Shown: positions 10,331 to 21,869, counted from the stretch's first letter. The stretch is 64,000 nucleotides of DNA from Procambarus clarkii (GCF_040958095.1 NC_091230.1:14652538-14716537); one strand, 5' to 3'. Numbers and translations: made by a program. The notes: generated from the sequence alone by a model not told the origin.

Positions 10331-11604
10331 AATGATGATACTAGATAAGCCTAAAAAAAAGTGCAGTTTACAAGAACTATCTTTTCTGAACTTACTAATC
10401 TGATTTTCCACATTGTTTACTGATATACATCAAAACATAATGGTCAGAATATACTGGTTTGGAATTTGTTGCTTAAGTATTTTGTCATATATATATTTTG
10501 TTGTATAATATTGTACAGAATAGTATACAGTACCTGAAAAATACTGCTGTTACCGAGTGCAAGTAACCGTAAATGTACCTTCGTTTTGGCCGTGCACAAT
10601 ATTTTTTAAGTCGCATATTTTATCATTTCATAAAATCTGTGTGAATAAATGGAATTTGCCAACCAAAAATGATTACAAATCATTACATGTAACATATTGT
10701 AGGTGATTACTGCATAAACTGGTCAAATGCTATTTTTTAAATGAAGAAGTTAAATACACATTCCTCCTGAACTTAAATAAATAAGATGCTTTCTTTTGTG
10801 AATTTTTAAAAATTCATATTTTCTGTGGAGAGCCCCGTCGGCTCCCTGTAGATAACCGAACTGATGTGTGCTATATTATTTTGGGGTCATCAGTCACAGA
10901 AGTCTTTATGCCTACCGGGAACCGTGAGCCAGAACCTGGCTCCCTCAGAAAGGCGCAGGCACCAATGACCTCAGAACACTTTATATTTAAAGTATTTCGT
11001 AACTGCCATGGACCAGGGAAGCACCCAGAAAGATAGGAGAAACAAAATGGACCACACTCTGATGAAAATTGCGACCTACGTCTGAACGTGGCAGAACTTC
11101 TCCCAGAAAAAAAATGAGCAACACTTCAACCAACTAGCACTCCCGCTCGTTAGTGCGACTCCTTCCCCCAAAGGGACAGAGGGGGCAGCCGGCAGCCTCC
11201 CTTCAATTCTTGAACTGATGTGCTAGAGTCAGCTTGATCACCTCTGGCCTCACATTCCTGTTCTGGATTTTGCCCTGTATGGCTGTACCAGCAGTGTGTA
11301 TGTGTGGTGTGGTGGCCAGGTGTCTTATTGTATGCACCTAGGGTGTTCTTCCCTAGGTGCTCTGTAAGCAATACCCTTGGATTTCAGGGTTATCTATTTC
11401 CCGGGGCATTCAGAACTCGCTCCCATTTGAGGATTTTGTCACTTGGCATTGTCTTCGCCCTTGGTGTTTCCGTCTTGATCCGGGTGAGGAGTGTTATTGG
11501 CTGGACGGGGTGCACTGGGGAGGGTGCAGTTTACACACACACAGTGGCTGACGATTCTCTCTGGCTGCCAGTTTGTTTATTGTGTCTTCAGGTGTACACA
11601 TTCC

Positions 11605-11860
11605 TGAGCTTCTCGAGCTCCTGCGTCTGTAAGTTTGATCTTATGTAGGGTGTCAGCCTCCACCACTTCACTGCCTTCTGCATTCCCTTTCCTTACTACT
11701 CTGCCATGAGACATATTTTTTCTGATGTCTGTGGTTCCTTTGGGTATTCGGCTTCCACCTGTATCCCATTATGGGTGTTCCAGTCGTATTGATTCATCCA
11801 TCTTTTTCTACCCTGTCCATTCCCCTGAGGAATTGTAGATGGTGGTCATGTCTCCCGGAC
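11605..11860 (-). mobile_element. CR1-like LINE fragment inside DIRS copy 2
   Basis: The + strand contains GTGTCAGCCTCCACCACTTCACTGCC, TTCGGCTTCCACCTGTATCCC and GTAGATGGTGGTCATGTCTCCC. These are the same landmarks, in the same order, as in the fragment at 3516-3960 but more diverged. Confidence 0.7.
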
Positions 11861-12289
11861 TTGTGTTCCCAGGGCAGTCTTGTCTTGTGTACAAGACTGT
11901 GGTACTTCTGTTTATTATTACCTTAGTCTTGTGTTCAGACTTTGGTCATTGGCTTGTTTTCTTTATTTTATTCTTGGCACCAATTTTGTGCCCAGTGACC
12001 TTGTCTGGTCTGCTCATCCGTCTCCCTAGCCTTAGGTGCTCAGTATTTTAGGTGTGGGGCTCATTTTTATCCAAGAACAAAACATTTTTATTACACATTG
12101 TGCCTCTTATCCGCCGGCAAATGCGGTAGGTAGGGATCAAACCCTTCCCCTCCCATGCAGTTAATTTCCGGATGCCCTTGGCTTTCCCCTGGGAAGGTTT
12201 TGGAGACCCTAGGTGTGTATCACCTGCAAGACCTGGTTTATGCCTCTGTTGGTTCCAGTTTTGTTTTGAGTTCAGTTCCTCTTACACTG

Positions 12290-13257
12290 ATCGGGTGCAT
12301 TATGATGTTCTGGTGTGTTCCTGGCTGGCAGTCTGCCTCGACAACTGGTTGATGTGAGCTCCCTGCTGGTCTGCTTGTCTGCTAGCCGGGATTCTGGTTT
12401 TTTCCCAGCTTGCCGGGTTCGGGTTCCTGGTTACTTGGCAGAAGTCCCAGTTGGTTCCGTCCCGGGGTTCAGCCTTGGCTGGGCTTAGTGTGAGGTTCTC
12501 GAACTGCGTACGTTTCTCTCCCTTTGGCGGCTTTGCTCTGGTTGTGTTCCCGCCTTTGGCTGTTTTGAGGAAGACCCAGCAGTTGCTCAAGCTGCTGTGT
12601 GAGAGCATAAACTTTGCCTTGCTAGTTTATCCACTGGGCAGGGTTTGGTTTCGGAGGCTGTTCTGGTATCTTCGGGGTGGTCTCTCACCGCTCTCACGAT
12701 CCCTGGGTTTGTCCCCGGTGTCCTTGCATTGGTTTGCTGCATCTCTGGCTTCCTCTTCAGGTTTTTGGGGTTCGGTTCCATGGCGCCTTCCTCTTCCCTC
12801 GCTTGATGTGTTCATGGATGCCTTGTCTCTCAGTTGGGGCTTTGTGACCAGTGTTCACCAGTCCGCCCAGGGACACTGGGGGCTGTCCGTACATCGGGCT
12901 CACAGCACAGTGCGGGAGTTTGTGACAGTGGGGCAGGCACTGCGACGGATTCAGCTTCTCGGGGGCCTGGTGCTCGGGCTCCATTCGGACTGCTCCCCCG
13001 TGGTTCATTGTCTCATCCAGGGGGGATGGGTGTCTCTTTGGTCCGTGGCTCTTTGCGGGTGGTCACTTCTGGTAGCTCTTCTGCCAAGTTCTCGGGGTTT
13101 AGCTCTTCTGCCAAGTTCTCGGGGTTTAGCTCTTCTGCCAAGTTCTCGGGGTTTAGCTCTTCGTGCCATTCACATTCGGGAAGTGTCCAATGTCCTGGCA
13201 GTTGGCCTGTCTCATTTCATTCCACGGAGTGGACGGGCAATGCCGCTTGATGGATAG
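12290..13257 (+). pseudogene. DIRS copy 2 reverse transcriptase / RNase H
   Basis: Near 12335 the frame reads CLDNWLM, a mutated form of the catalytic YLDDWL. A 268-codon frame (12451-13257) then stays open and carries DVFMDALSLSWGFVTSVHQ (from 12805), STVREFVTVGQALRRIQ and HSDCSPVVHCLIQGGW, which are RNase H motifs in the expected order. It ends in HIREVSNVLAVGLSHF, the domain end. A 27-bp triplication (13073-13153) adds repeated LLPSSRGLA. The RT catalytic change and the loss of the rest of the element show that it is dead. Confidence 0.82.
13073..13153 (+). repeat. 27-bp tandem repeat, three copies
   Basis: Three identical copies of a unit starting TAGCTCTTCTGCCAAG lie in the RNase H relic. 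The period is a multiple of three, so the frame stays open. Confidence 0.9.
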
Positions 13258-13318
13258 ATAAATAGACAGGTGGGAGAATGACTGACAAACATAGGGAATG
13301 CTGGGTACTCCCACTAGT

Positions 13319-13615
13319 GTGTGTGTAGCCTGGTGGATAGCACGCAGGACTTGTAATTCTGTGGCGCGGGCTCGATTCCCGCACCAGGCAGAAACAAATG
13401 GGCAAAGTTTCTTTCACCCTGAGTGCCCCTGTTACCTAGCAGTAAATAGGTACTTGGGAATTTAGTCAGCTGTCACGGGCTGCTTCCTGGGGTGTGTGTC
13501 TGGTGTGGAAAAAAAAAGTAGTTAGTAAACAGTTGATTGACAGTTGAGAGGTGGGCCGAAAGAGCAAAGCTCAACCCCCGCAAACACAACTAGGTGAATA
13601 CAACTACGTGAATAC
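13319..13615 (+). mobile_element. tRNA-derived SINE with LINE-like tail
   Basis: The head has tRNA promoter boxes: CTGGTGGATAGCACGCAGGA (A-box region), then the loop CTTGTAA, then GGGCTCGATTCCCGC (B-box region). The body contains CCTAGCAGTAAATAGGTAC, shared with other decapod SINEs. The tail AAGCTCAACCCCCGCAAACA and ACAACTAGGTGAATAC is the inverse of the LINE 3' end at 3516-3575. Confidence 0.8.
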
Positions 13616-13718
13616 TCACACACATACATTGCACCTCTTTGCATAAGGTGCATTCTTTTCCCATTTTACCTGCTGCAGCCCTCGACAAGATGAGTGTAAG
13701 GAAACATGGATAACAATA

Positions 13719-14468
13719 CAGTGATACCTTTGTTTTCGTAGTTAATCCGTTCCCAGAGAAAGTATGAATACCAAAACTACGAAAACCGAAATGAATTTTC
13801 CCGTAAGAAATAATGTAAATTAAATTAATCCGTTCCACACCCCCAAAAATATTAACTAAAAAATACATTTTATACAGGAAACTACTCATAGCTACCTTAT
13901 CTTTATGGAGGACTCTTGTTGGCGTATGGAAGACAGTGAGGAGGGGGGGGGGGAAGTGTTAGTGTTTGGAAGGGGAGTCCCCCTTCTATTATAACATCAG
14001 GCAGTGATAACATTTCTGGGGTACTCTCTCTCTTACGTTTTGCAGGCATACCACTAGGACCTGGTTGTGGCTCACTGCTTGTTTGTCTCACTAAGAATCT
14101 GTCTATAGAGACTTACTTTTCCCTATGTTTTAACACTTGTCTGAAGTGAGACATCACATTGTCTCACTATGAATGATCTCTTGTTTTTCCTCTATTGTCA
14201 TCCTCACAACTATTTTCTTAGGTTGAACATTACCACTGACTTCTTGGAACCCATGGCATAATATATAATAAGAACTTTTATGTTCAGAAACCAAAAAAGC
14301 ACAAAACAATGAAATTCTTCACAAAGAATCCAAGCGCGATCATCACTAGGCGGGACATGCTGGTAAACTGAAGCGCCACGCTCGCGGTGGACCCATACGT
14401 GTATAAACAAACTACGACTACCGAATCTAGAAATTTACTATGAGGACCGAGGTTTCGTGGTATTTCTT
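13719..14468 (-). mobile_element. Second Tigger-like element, about 750 bp internal-deletion copy
   Basis: It starts CAGTGATACCTTTG after a TA (13717-13718). The interior matches the Tigger copy at 318-1041 and 7278-7477 as one uninterrupted sequence. The minus strand at 13903-14091 carries the transposase tail (PGPSGMPAKRKREST, PDVIIEGG). The right end, near GGTTTCGTGGTATTTC, is diverged. It serves as the empty-site comparison for copy 1. Confidence 0.82.
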
Positions 14469-14469
14469 T

Positions 14470-14572
14470 CATCTGGTCACTAGGAGAACCACTGACCCAT
14501 AAGCATGGGAGATAGTCGCTCTATCAGTCGAGCTACTGAGCTAACCACGCTCCATGACTAGTTTTAGCATCT
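14470..14572 (-). mobile_element. tRNA-derived SINE head fragment
   Basis: Read on the minus strand it contains GTTAGCTCAGTAGCTCGACT, GATAGAGCGACTATCTCCC and GGTCAGTGGTTCTCC. The A-box (TAGCTCAGT) is clear and the B-box is degraded. No tRNA 3' end is present, so it is not a working tRNA gene. Confidence 0.6.
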
Positions 14573-14574
14573 TA

Positions 14575-15110
14575 GTGTGAAGTTGGGAGGCAGCAGTCTG
14601 GGAGGCACCACGACAGGGTCACAGTGGTGGGATAAACACATTGGTGGGATAACCCCAAATACAGAACTATATTATAGTGTGTATGAAGCAAGAGTTAGGG
14701 GATATGTTCATCTTCTTTTGACCCTTCATCATGTCAGTTCTATTTTCTGCATATGCTTGGTCCACCCCATAGTCAAGGTGTCTCATGTAGCATTATCATC
14801 TCCTGCATTGTCAAAATGTCTCATGTAGCATTATCATCTCCTGCTTTGTCAAAATGTCTCTTGACCTGTGGGGAACGCCAGTGTTTCAGTGTAGTAAATT
14901 AACAAACGGGAAGGAATTCAGGTAAGATGACCTTGCTGATGTGCATAATACCATGCGATGTCAAAATGTCTCCTGTCCAGTGGGTGACTCTAGGGGGCCC
15001 TTTGGAAAATATGTATTAGGGAAGCCTGTGTAAAATATATAGGGTCCTGTGAAGAGCATACAAGGGGGTCCAGTGATTAACCTACACGAGTCCAAAAGTA
15101 AGAAGGGCAG
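14575..15110. other. Intronic DNA without a recognised element
   Basis: The only structure seen is a direct repeat of about 32 bp (GTCTCATGTAGCATTATCAT and neighbours) near 14780-14850 and a diverged third part near 14962. No coding signal. Confidence 0.5.
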
Positions 15111-15112
15111 TG

Positions 15113-15175
15113 GGCTATCTTGAGGTCATCTTGAGATGATTTCGGAGCTTAGCGTCCCCCGAGGCTCCCATTTTG
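15113..15175 (-). mobile_element. SINE tail fragment
   Basis: It contains CATCTTGAGATGATTTCGGAGC and GTCCCCCGAGGC, the same tail as the full SINE at 15600-15850. Confidence 0.55.
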
Positions 15176-15193
15176 GCAGGCAGCCAAAATGGG
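15167..15193. repeat. Perfect 11-bp inverted repeat
   Basis: CCCATTTTGGC (15167-15177) and GCCAAAATGGG (15183-15193) are separated by five bases, so the single strand would form a strong hairpin. Confidence 0.9.
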
Positions 15194-15599
15194 GTGTGCA
15201 GAAGGAGAGGGGGAAGGTAAACAGGAAGGAACAAAAGTGCTGGTAAATCGGAAAGCACAGGGAAGGTATAGGCACAAGGAAACAGAGGGCATGTGGCAGC
15301 TGACGGGACTCATGTTGCACAGACAGCACACAGAATGAAGGAAGGAGGCAAGAAAGCACAAATGATGGGATGTCGGGGGACACAAGGACATGGCACACAT
15401 CCAGGGGGACAGAAGAGAGCACTGAGTGAGCAATGGTTGGAGGGCATAAACAAAAAAGACGCAAAGCGGCACAATGAGAGTAGCGAGACTGTATCTTAAG
15501 TAGGCGGCTGCAATGCCTGAAGAGGCCCTGGGGACACCGTCAGAAGTCGATGCCTTTGATGCCTTGAGGGTGTCTAGGCTGAGGTCAGGCACCATGGTA

Positions 15600-15850
15600 G
15601 GGGTGGTTATCTTGAGATGATTTTGGGGCTTTTTAGTGTCCCCGCGGCCCGGTCCTCAACCAGGCCTCCACCCCCAGGAAGCAGCCCATGACAGCTGACT
15701 AACACCCAGGTACCTATTTTACTGCTAGGTAACAGGGGCATAGGGTGAAAGAAACTCTGCCCATTGTTTCTCGTCGGCGCCTGGGATCGAACCCAGGACC
15801 ACAGGATCACAAGTCCAGCGTGCTGTCCGCTCGGCCGACAGGCTCCCATA
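15600..15850 (-). mobile_element. tRNA-derived SINE, minus strand
   Basis: On the minus strand the head reads CGGCCGAGCGGACAGCACGC, then GGACTTGTGATCC, then GGGTTCGATCCCAGGCGCC, a tRNA-like A-box and B-box pair. The body has CCTAGCAGTAAAATAGGTAC and the tail CATCTCAAGATAACC. The + strand ATCTTGAGATGATTTTGGGG marks the 3' end near 15605. Confidence 0.8.
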
Positions 15851-16203
15851 AGGTGGGTGAGGTGGTGCCATTTCAGATGCATGTGAAAAGTGACCTTGTA
15901 GATTTCTGGTTGTTGGAACTGGAGTCGGTGTAGATTCACTTAGCATGTGGTGTGGCAAGGAGATAATCTAACCTGTGCACGCCACAAAATATGCATGTTT
16001 TGCCCTGCAAAGTACACGTGGAGAGTTTGGGCAGAAAGAGGTCGCAAACCTGCAGCCAACCTGTGCATGCTGCCAGTCAATTGTTTCCCTTTCAGTTCAG
16101 GTATTTTGTGCCTTCTGCAAAGCCATGATTATTTAATTTAATTTCTGATAAAAAAGTTCTTTTGTATTAGTCATATCAATAATGTTTTTATTTTTATATA
16201 CAG

Positions 16204-16345
16204 TAATATATGTAATGACTGGATTCTGAGAGAAGACCTGCAATTACAACTTGCACTTGCACTACCTCTAGTTGAGTTACCCGAAGAGTTAACAAGAAGA
16301 TATCAGTATCAACACGCCAATGGCCGAGATGATGACATGAAGTAA
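16204..16345 (+). CDS. Candidate alternative terminal exon of ATP8A
   Basis: A good acceptor (TTTATTTTTATATACAG) precedes an open frame of 46 full codons and a stop. Joined to the AG at 7987-7988 it reads Ser, then NICNDWILREDLQLQLALAL, PLVELPEELTRRYQ and ends GRDDDMK. The phase is exactly that required after the exon at 7893. The resulting tail would lack the GYAFSQ motif of the normal last exon. I recognise no homologue, and one frame of this length stays open by chance roughly one time in ten. No clear polyadenylation signal follows. Confidence 0.3.
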
Positions 16346-18250
16346 TGGTCTCTTCCACTATAATATTATAATCATGTATCTGGGGATCAATGTCCTACCC
16401 AAACAACATTCACTACAGGACTTAGAATGCTAGAGGGGTCATACATCGAATTTATATGATGCAAGGCTGTGAAACAGCTCTACCCTTGAGATGGTGTCAA
16501 AAAGCATTAAAAGAACCAGGGAGTTTTATGGCAAGTAGTGCTAGAGAAGTATGGGGGAAAAGGATTCGACTGAAAGCATATGTAACTAAAGGCTAGTTCA
16601 CTAAAGTAAGTATTACATGTAAATAACCATATGTAAACACTATGTTAAGAGAGAGTATTACTTCCACAATAGCTAAGCATTCAGGGGAACATGTCTCCTG
16701 CTACATGCCATAGGCAACAGAATTATTCTAACTGAATACACTGATGATTACTCTCTTAGCACTGGCAAACACAAGGGAAAATCGACTGGTGTACGACAAT
16801 ACACTTATAACACACTTGTCAAGCAAAAACCTGAGCGGTGCACCAATAATATCTTATCACATAATTGCAAAAGATTAAAGTACACAACAATGATATATCA
16901 GTAATCACAATATTGTACCTGCAAAAAATCAAACAATAACAAATGATAATGATAATAATAGGTTACCAAGACTAATAATCGCTGTTATATAAGTGGTCAA
17001 CTGACCACATTCTTAGAATGTATAAAATACTCAATAATTTATACTTGGTATCAATCGAGTCGCACAGACTCCATCCAGTGTCGAATAAATACTTGACACA
17101 TAAGCAATATAACGGGGAACACTGTGGTCACATATGATGCTAAATTTGTGATCCTATGATCAGACACAATGCATCTGACAGGACATTACCACTTAGACTA
17201 GCGATCTGTCAGAGCAAAATATTACCTTTACTGGCAGACCACCTCCTGTTACAGACGCTGGTAAAGTCTCGCTTTAGCCAGGCGGTTGATTCCAAGGAAT
17301 CAATCACTAGGTAACACAAACAAAAATGATGGATTGAACACTTACAGTACTGGCTGGCCTTACCTCAATTCATCCAGACATGTTCACACCTTGCTAACTA
17401 GATGACCTTCCCTCGGGATTCATCAACTCTGCTCCAGGCGATGAGTGATGTTATCCTATCAGCAATGATTATATGTTGCAATTGGTCACACATATCATCA
17501 CATGCAGGTAAGTCCCGTGGCAGTTTAGCACATTTAATGCAGGCTGGAACAGTGACAGCACAATTGCAGGGGTGACTAGGCAATAACATGGCATGTTAAC
17601 ACAACCGTGGTCATGTGGGCAGCAAACACTATTGGATCCATGTTGGCACTCATTGACCAGTCTGTCCCATCTCGGAGAGAGATAGAGATAGAAAGATAGA
17701 TACATAGAGAAACATAGAGAAACATAGAGAGAGATAGTATAATGTAAGGTATAGGCTTGAAAACCATACTCTAGAGTACAATTAACAAAACAAAACTTTC
17801 TTATAAAAAATGAGAGGGATATATATGTACAGTATATACTCCACTAAAAATTTGACCAACAATAAACCTTGTTTTACAGGGGACAAGAAATACACCTTGG
17901 GGTACAATTTCACAACTGGGTTTTACTGAGCAAAACAGGATTATTTTAGTCGAGTATGGAGCACTGTTATGTTACAGCTTTGTTGAGATTAAGAGGGATA
18001 CTTTTCAGCAATCATAAGCATTGACTATTGGATCCACACAAACTGGGACTTAGGTCCCCACACTATTCTACACTATAGTGAGCTATAAAGGTAACATGGG
18101 TTTTAACCATACACAAAATCCTGGCACTTAAATACTTTACAAATAGGGACCACAGTTGGTAGGTATAGACCACGTATCACAGAAATCTGAGTGAATGATT
18201 CAAAATAACACAAAACACCACCTAAACACAGGGTTCTTTAAACAAACTTA
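16346..18250. other. Intron 2 DNA, no recognised element
   Basis: AT-rich sequence. A short imperfect GATA/GAGA tract lies at 17675-17740. I see no transposase, exon or SINE in the rest. Confidence 0.45.
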
Positions 18251-18372
18251 GTTTAAAACTGCCAATCACTAACATGGAGAAGGAGCACCGCTATAGCATG
18301 TATGAGAACAGTGCATTTATCGTTATCATAGGAGACCGTCACCCGTCACTCAAGCGACAACCAGCCTGCCCT

Positions 18373-18566
18373 TTGTCTTGCCCTTCATCCTGTCCTTCGT
18401 CCTGTCCTTCGTCCTGTCCTTCGTCCTGTCCTTCGTCCTGTCCTTCGTCCTGTCCTTCGTCCTGTCCTTCGTCCTGTCCTTTGTCCTGTCCTTTGTCCTG
18501 TCCTTTGTCCTGTCCTTTGTCCTGCCCTTCGTCCTGCCCTTCGTCCTGCCCTTCGTCCAGCCCACA
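18373..18566. repeat. 12-bp minisatellite
   Basis: About 16 copies of TCCTGTCCTTCG with T/C variants (TTTG, CTGCCC). Because the period is a multiple of three and the unit lacks stops, several frames on both strands stay open and give meaningless Cys-Pro-Ser-Ser or Lys-Asp-Arg-Thr repeats. Confidence 0.92.
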
Positions 18567-18689
18567 ACAACGTCCACAAGACATCTGTGTCCAACATCCC
18601 AATTCCAATAATGTTTCATACACCCTTGTATCCCAAAATAATTCATTTGTATGTCTTATAAAGTGACAGCCTGTTTTTCAACATTTAAC

Positions 18690-19433
18690 ACTGTTGTTTC
18701 TATATATTTTACAGCACTGAAGATACTATTTAACAATATATTTTCTTTGCTTATACTGTTTTGGGGATGCCACTTTCCTGCTATGACAACGCTCTGTGCA
18801 TAAAATCTTTTCCTAAAGATAATGTGAATACAATGCAGCGATGAGTAGAACCAGCAAAAAATTAATACAGATGCTGAACAAAGTCAAAGAATTTGAAAGT
18901 CTGTAGACAACTCACTGCTGTTTTTACTCCCAAGTTTAGGCTGTGTCCAGCACAAGGGACATAGATGGCAAACTCATTGAGTTGATGAATCCGTGCTTGC
19001 AATCCATTATATCTCCAGACATATTTGAGGCATTATCGTATGACTGACCACGGCAGTTTGATAGTGGAATTTTGTTCTCATTAAGAAAAATCCAGGACAG
19101 TGCCTTTGGTCCATGAGAAAAGATGGGATGAACATCAAGAAACGTTCCACAGACTCAGTCTTTAGTGTATCGGAGAGTAAATGTCAGTTGATCTGTGTGT
19201 GAGATGTCTGGAGTGGCATCTACACATATTGAATAATACTTTGACTTTTTTTTTTTACTTTTTCAAGAATAGTACAAAGAACCTGTTGTCTAATTAATTC
19301 AATAAATTCCTCACAAATATTTGGTGATAAATATGACGGATTCCCTTCTCCAGGATTTCCATACATTTTGAGATGTTCTTCCAAGAAAGGGTCAAATTCA
19401 CTCAGCTGCTCTAGTATACCTAAATAGTTGCCA
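18690..19433 (-). pseudogene. hAT-like DUF4371 (ZMYM1-type) transposase relic
   Basis: On the minus strand the order is ENGNYLGILEQLSEFDPFLE, then GEGNPSYLSPNICEEFIELI, then SVERFLMFIPS, then LNENKIPLSNCRGQSYDNAS and NMSGDIMDCK (near 19085-19005). The last motif matches the C-R-G-Q-S-Y-D-N-A-S-N-M-S-G signature of DUF4371 hAT transposases and the ZMYM1-like proteins derived from them. Stops and frame changes separate the pieces. The N-terminal side is cut off at 19434, where a DIRS repeat begins. Confidence 0.8.
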
Positions 19434-21865
19434 TTTTCTGTGGAGAGCCCCTTTGGCTCCCCAGAGCTATACAGGGCTGATGTGTATATTAGACTGTGGC
19501 AACAGTCGATCAATGGAGTTCTAGGCCTACCGGGGAACACGAGCCAGAACCTAGCCCCCTCAGAGAGGCATGAGAAGCAAATGGCCTATAGACATCCCCA
19601 TGTAATTGGAGCAGTCTGTCTGACATCTACCAGGTCAGACACCCAGAAATGTAGGAATCCCAAAACATACTACAGCTGGCTAGAAATTGCATACCGAAAG
19701 TCGAACGAGCAAGCAAAACTCTGTAATCAGAAAAAAAAGCAAACAAGTATGACGTCACCACAGTTGCTGTGCCGCTGTCCGCGCACCTCCCACCTCCCAG
19801 GGAGGGGAAAGAGGGATCCCAAGACCTCCCATGCCAACTACCCAACCCAAGTTCTGAGGCTGTTGTGTAGAGTAGCAGTCGATCGACTCTGGCTCAATCC
19901 TTTGAGCAGTGTTGTGCCTTACAGTGTTCCTCTGCTGTGTGGTGGTGTAATTACCTAAGTGTAGTTACAGGATGAGAGCTATGCTCACAGTGTCCCATCT
20001 TCCCAGCACTCTTTGTCATATAACGCTTTGAAATTACCGACAATTTTGGCTTCTACCACCTCGCCTAACTTGTTCCAACCGTCTACCACTGTTTACAAAA
20101 GTGAATTTTCTTATATTTCTCCGGCAACTTTGTTTCGTTAGTTTAAATCTATGACCTCTTGTTCTTGAAGTTCCGGGTCTCAGGAATTCTTCCCTATCAA
20201 TTTTATTGATTCCTGTTACTATTTTGTACGTAGTGATCATATCGTCTCTTTTTCTTCTATCTTCTAGTTTTGCATATTTAATGCCTCTAACCTCTCCTTG
20301 TAGCTCTTGTCCTTCAGTTCTGGAAGCCACTTAGTGGCATGTCTTTGCACCTTTTCCAGTTTGTTGATGTGCTTCTTAAGATACGGGCACCATACAACTG
20401 CTGCATATTCTAGCTTTGGTCTAACAAAAGTCATGAACAATTTCTCTAGTATTTCACCATCATGTATTTAAAAGCAATTCTGAAGTTAGAAAGTGTAGCA
20501 TAGGCTCCTTGCACAATGTTCTTAATGTGATTCTCAGGTGACAGTTTTCTATCTAGAACCACCCCTAGATCCCTTTCTTTGTCAGAATTCTTTAAAGATT
20601 TCTCAAATAATTTTAGGTTGTGTGGGGTCTATGTTCTCCACTATCACATTCCATAACATGGCATTTATTCACATTAAATTCTATTTGCCAAGTGGTGCTC
20701 CATATACTTATTTTGTCCAGGTCTTCTTGAAGGGCATGACAATCATTTAGGTTTCTTATTTTCCCTATTATCTTAGCATCATCAGCAAACATGTTCATAT
20801 AATTATGTATTCCATCTAGTAGATTGTTTATGTAGACAATGAACATTATCAGTACAAGAACTGAACCCTGTGGTTCTCCACTAGTGACATTTCTCCAGTC
20901 CGATACATTGCCTCTGATTATGGCCCTCATTTTTCTGTCAGTTAGGAAATTTTTCATCTATGTTAGAAGCTTACCTGTCACCCCTCCATTATGTTCCAGT
21001 TTCCAGAACAACCTCTTATGTGGAACTCTGTCAGAAGCCTTTTTTAGGTCCAGATAGATGTGTGATGTGATGATAGATTGGTGTGTGAGCCAAGTGTAAT
21101 TCAAGAAGTACTAGGGCTGCATGCACCTAGGGTCACCTTCCTTAGGTGCCCTGTAAGTACTACCCTTGCAGTTTCAGGTTACCTTCCACAAACTGTTTGG
21201 GGACTACCTCCGCAGGATTCTTTTTCTGCTCGGTGATTGCCCGTCCTTGGGATTAGCTGAGGTTTTTCCTACCACTGTTTGGACTTGGGTATGAGGTAGT
21301 ATTGTCGCTGGCTGGGGAGCAAGGTACTGTGCAGCTGTCTCATAGTGGCCAGTTCTGTTCCTCCTGGAAGAACCTCCTGGTTCCTCCTGGTTTTGTTTTG
21401 CCTGGTGGGGTTGTAGGACACTTATATTTTTTTGGTGGCCCTCCACTAGATCCCCGTGATTGTCCTGGTCTGTCTCCCTCCTACCTTCAAATGGGGGGGA
21501 ATAGGTGGGGGGCAAATGAGCTTGCACTATTTTCATAACTTTTCTATTGGTTGTTTACATTATTGGGGGAGTTCTTATGGCGAGTTTGAGCCATTGATGC
21601 ATCCTTTTAACTTGCTATGGTCTGTTTTGTCTCGATGACTTTGTGAATGCCTTCCCAGTAGTGGCAGACATGATTAAAAATCACTGACAATTTTATCAAA
21701 GTGCACTGCTCTCTGCACCTCTTTAGTAGAGGGGCCAGGTTCTGACTTATGGTCCCCGATAGGTCTAAAAGAACTCTGCGACTGATGGCACCTAGTAGTT
21801 TGGCACTGTATCCGGATTGTAGCTTTGGGGGAGCCGCAAGGGGGCTTCCCTCAGACATATCCTAC
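19434..21865 (+). mobile_element. Third DIRS copy, large internal deletion
   Basis: The left part (19434 to about 19950) matches the left inverted repeat and first internal bases of DIRS copy 1. Sequence from about 21075 to 21600 matches copy 1 at 1560-1990 (GGGCTGCATGCACCTAGG, GTGCCCTGTAAGTACTACCC). A right-repeat remnant (about 21715-21865) contains GGGGCCAGGTTCTGACTTATGG and ends GGAGCCGCAAGGGGGCTTCC. The RT, RNase H and recombinase region is missing. A LINE occupies 19953-21060. It is inserted in the hAT relic. Confidence 0.8.
19953..21060 (-). mobile_element. CR1-like LINE with reverse transcriptase relic
   Basis: On the minus strand, from high to low coordinates: KMRAIIRGNVSDWRNVTSGE, PQGSVLVLIMFIVYINNLLD, then NMFADDAKIIGKI with the catalytic FADD, then WQIEFNVNKCHVME. 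After several stops the C-terminal piece KNS..PELQEQEVIDLN and VVDGWNKLGEVVEAKIVGNF ends near 20035. The 3' terminus is the GTGTAGTTACAGGATGAGAG end at 19953-20030. It is typical of chicken-repeat-1-like LINEs and is broken by many stops. Confidence 0.85.
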
Positions 21866-21869
21866 AGAA

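Larger units (their letters stand above)
10819..13257 (+). mobile_element. Second DIRS copy, 3'-truncated
   Basis: It starts TTTTCTGTGGAGAGCCCCGT, the left edge of DIRS copy 1, and the following 250 bp match its inverted repeat (CCAGAACCTGGCTCCCTCAGA and so on). It continues through RT and RNase H relics to 13257, where a SINE-containing stretch begins. The recombinase region, the ICR and the right repeat are missing. A LINE fragment interrupts it at 11605-11860. Confidence 0.85.

Noticed and set aside
13319-13400. Functional tRNA gene
   Set aside because: The tRNA-like head continues directly into a SINE body. Acceptor-stem pairing and a Pol III terminator after the head are missing. The same holds for the heads at 15780, 53105, 56712 and 60000.
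18274-18666. Cys-Pro-Ser-Ser repeat frame, possible cysteine-rich secreted protein
   Set aside because: It is a 12-bp minisatellite, open on both strands, without a signal peptide.
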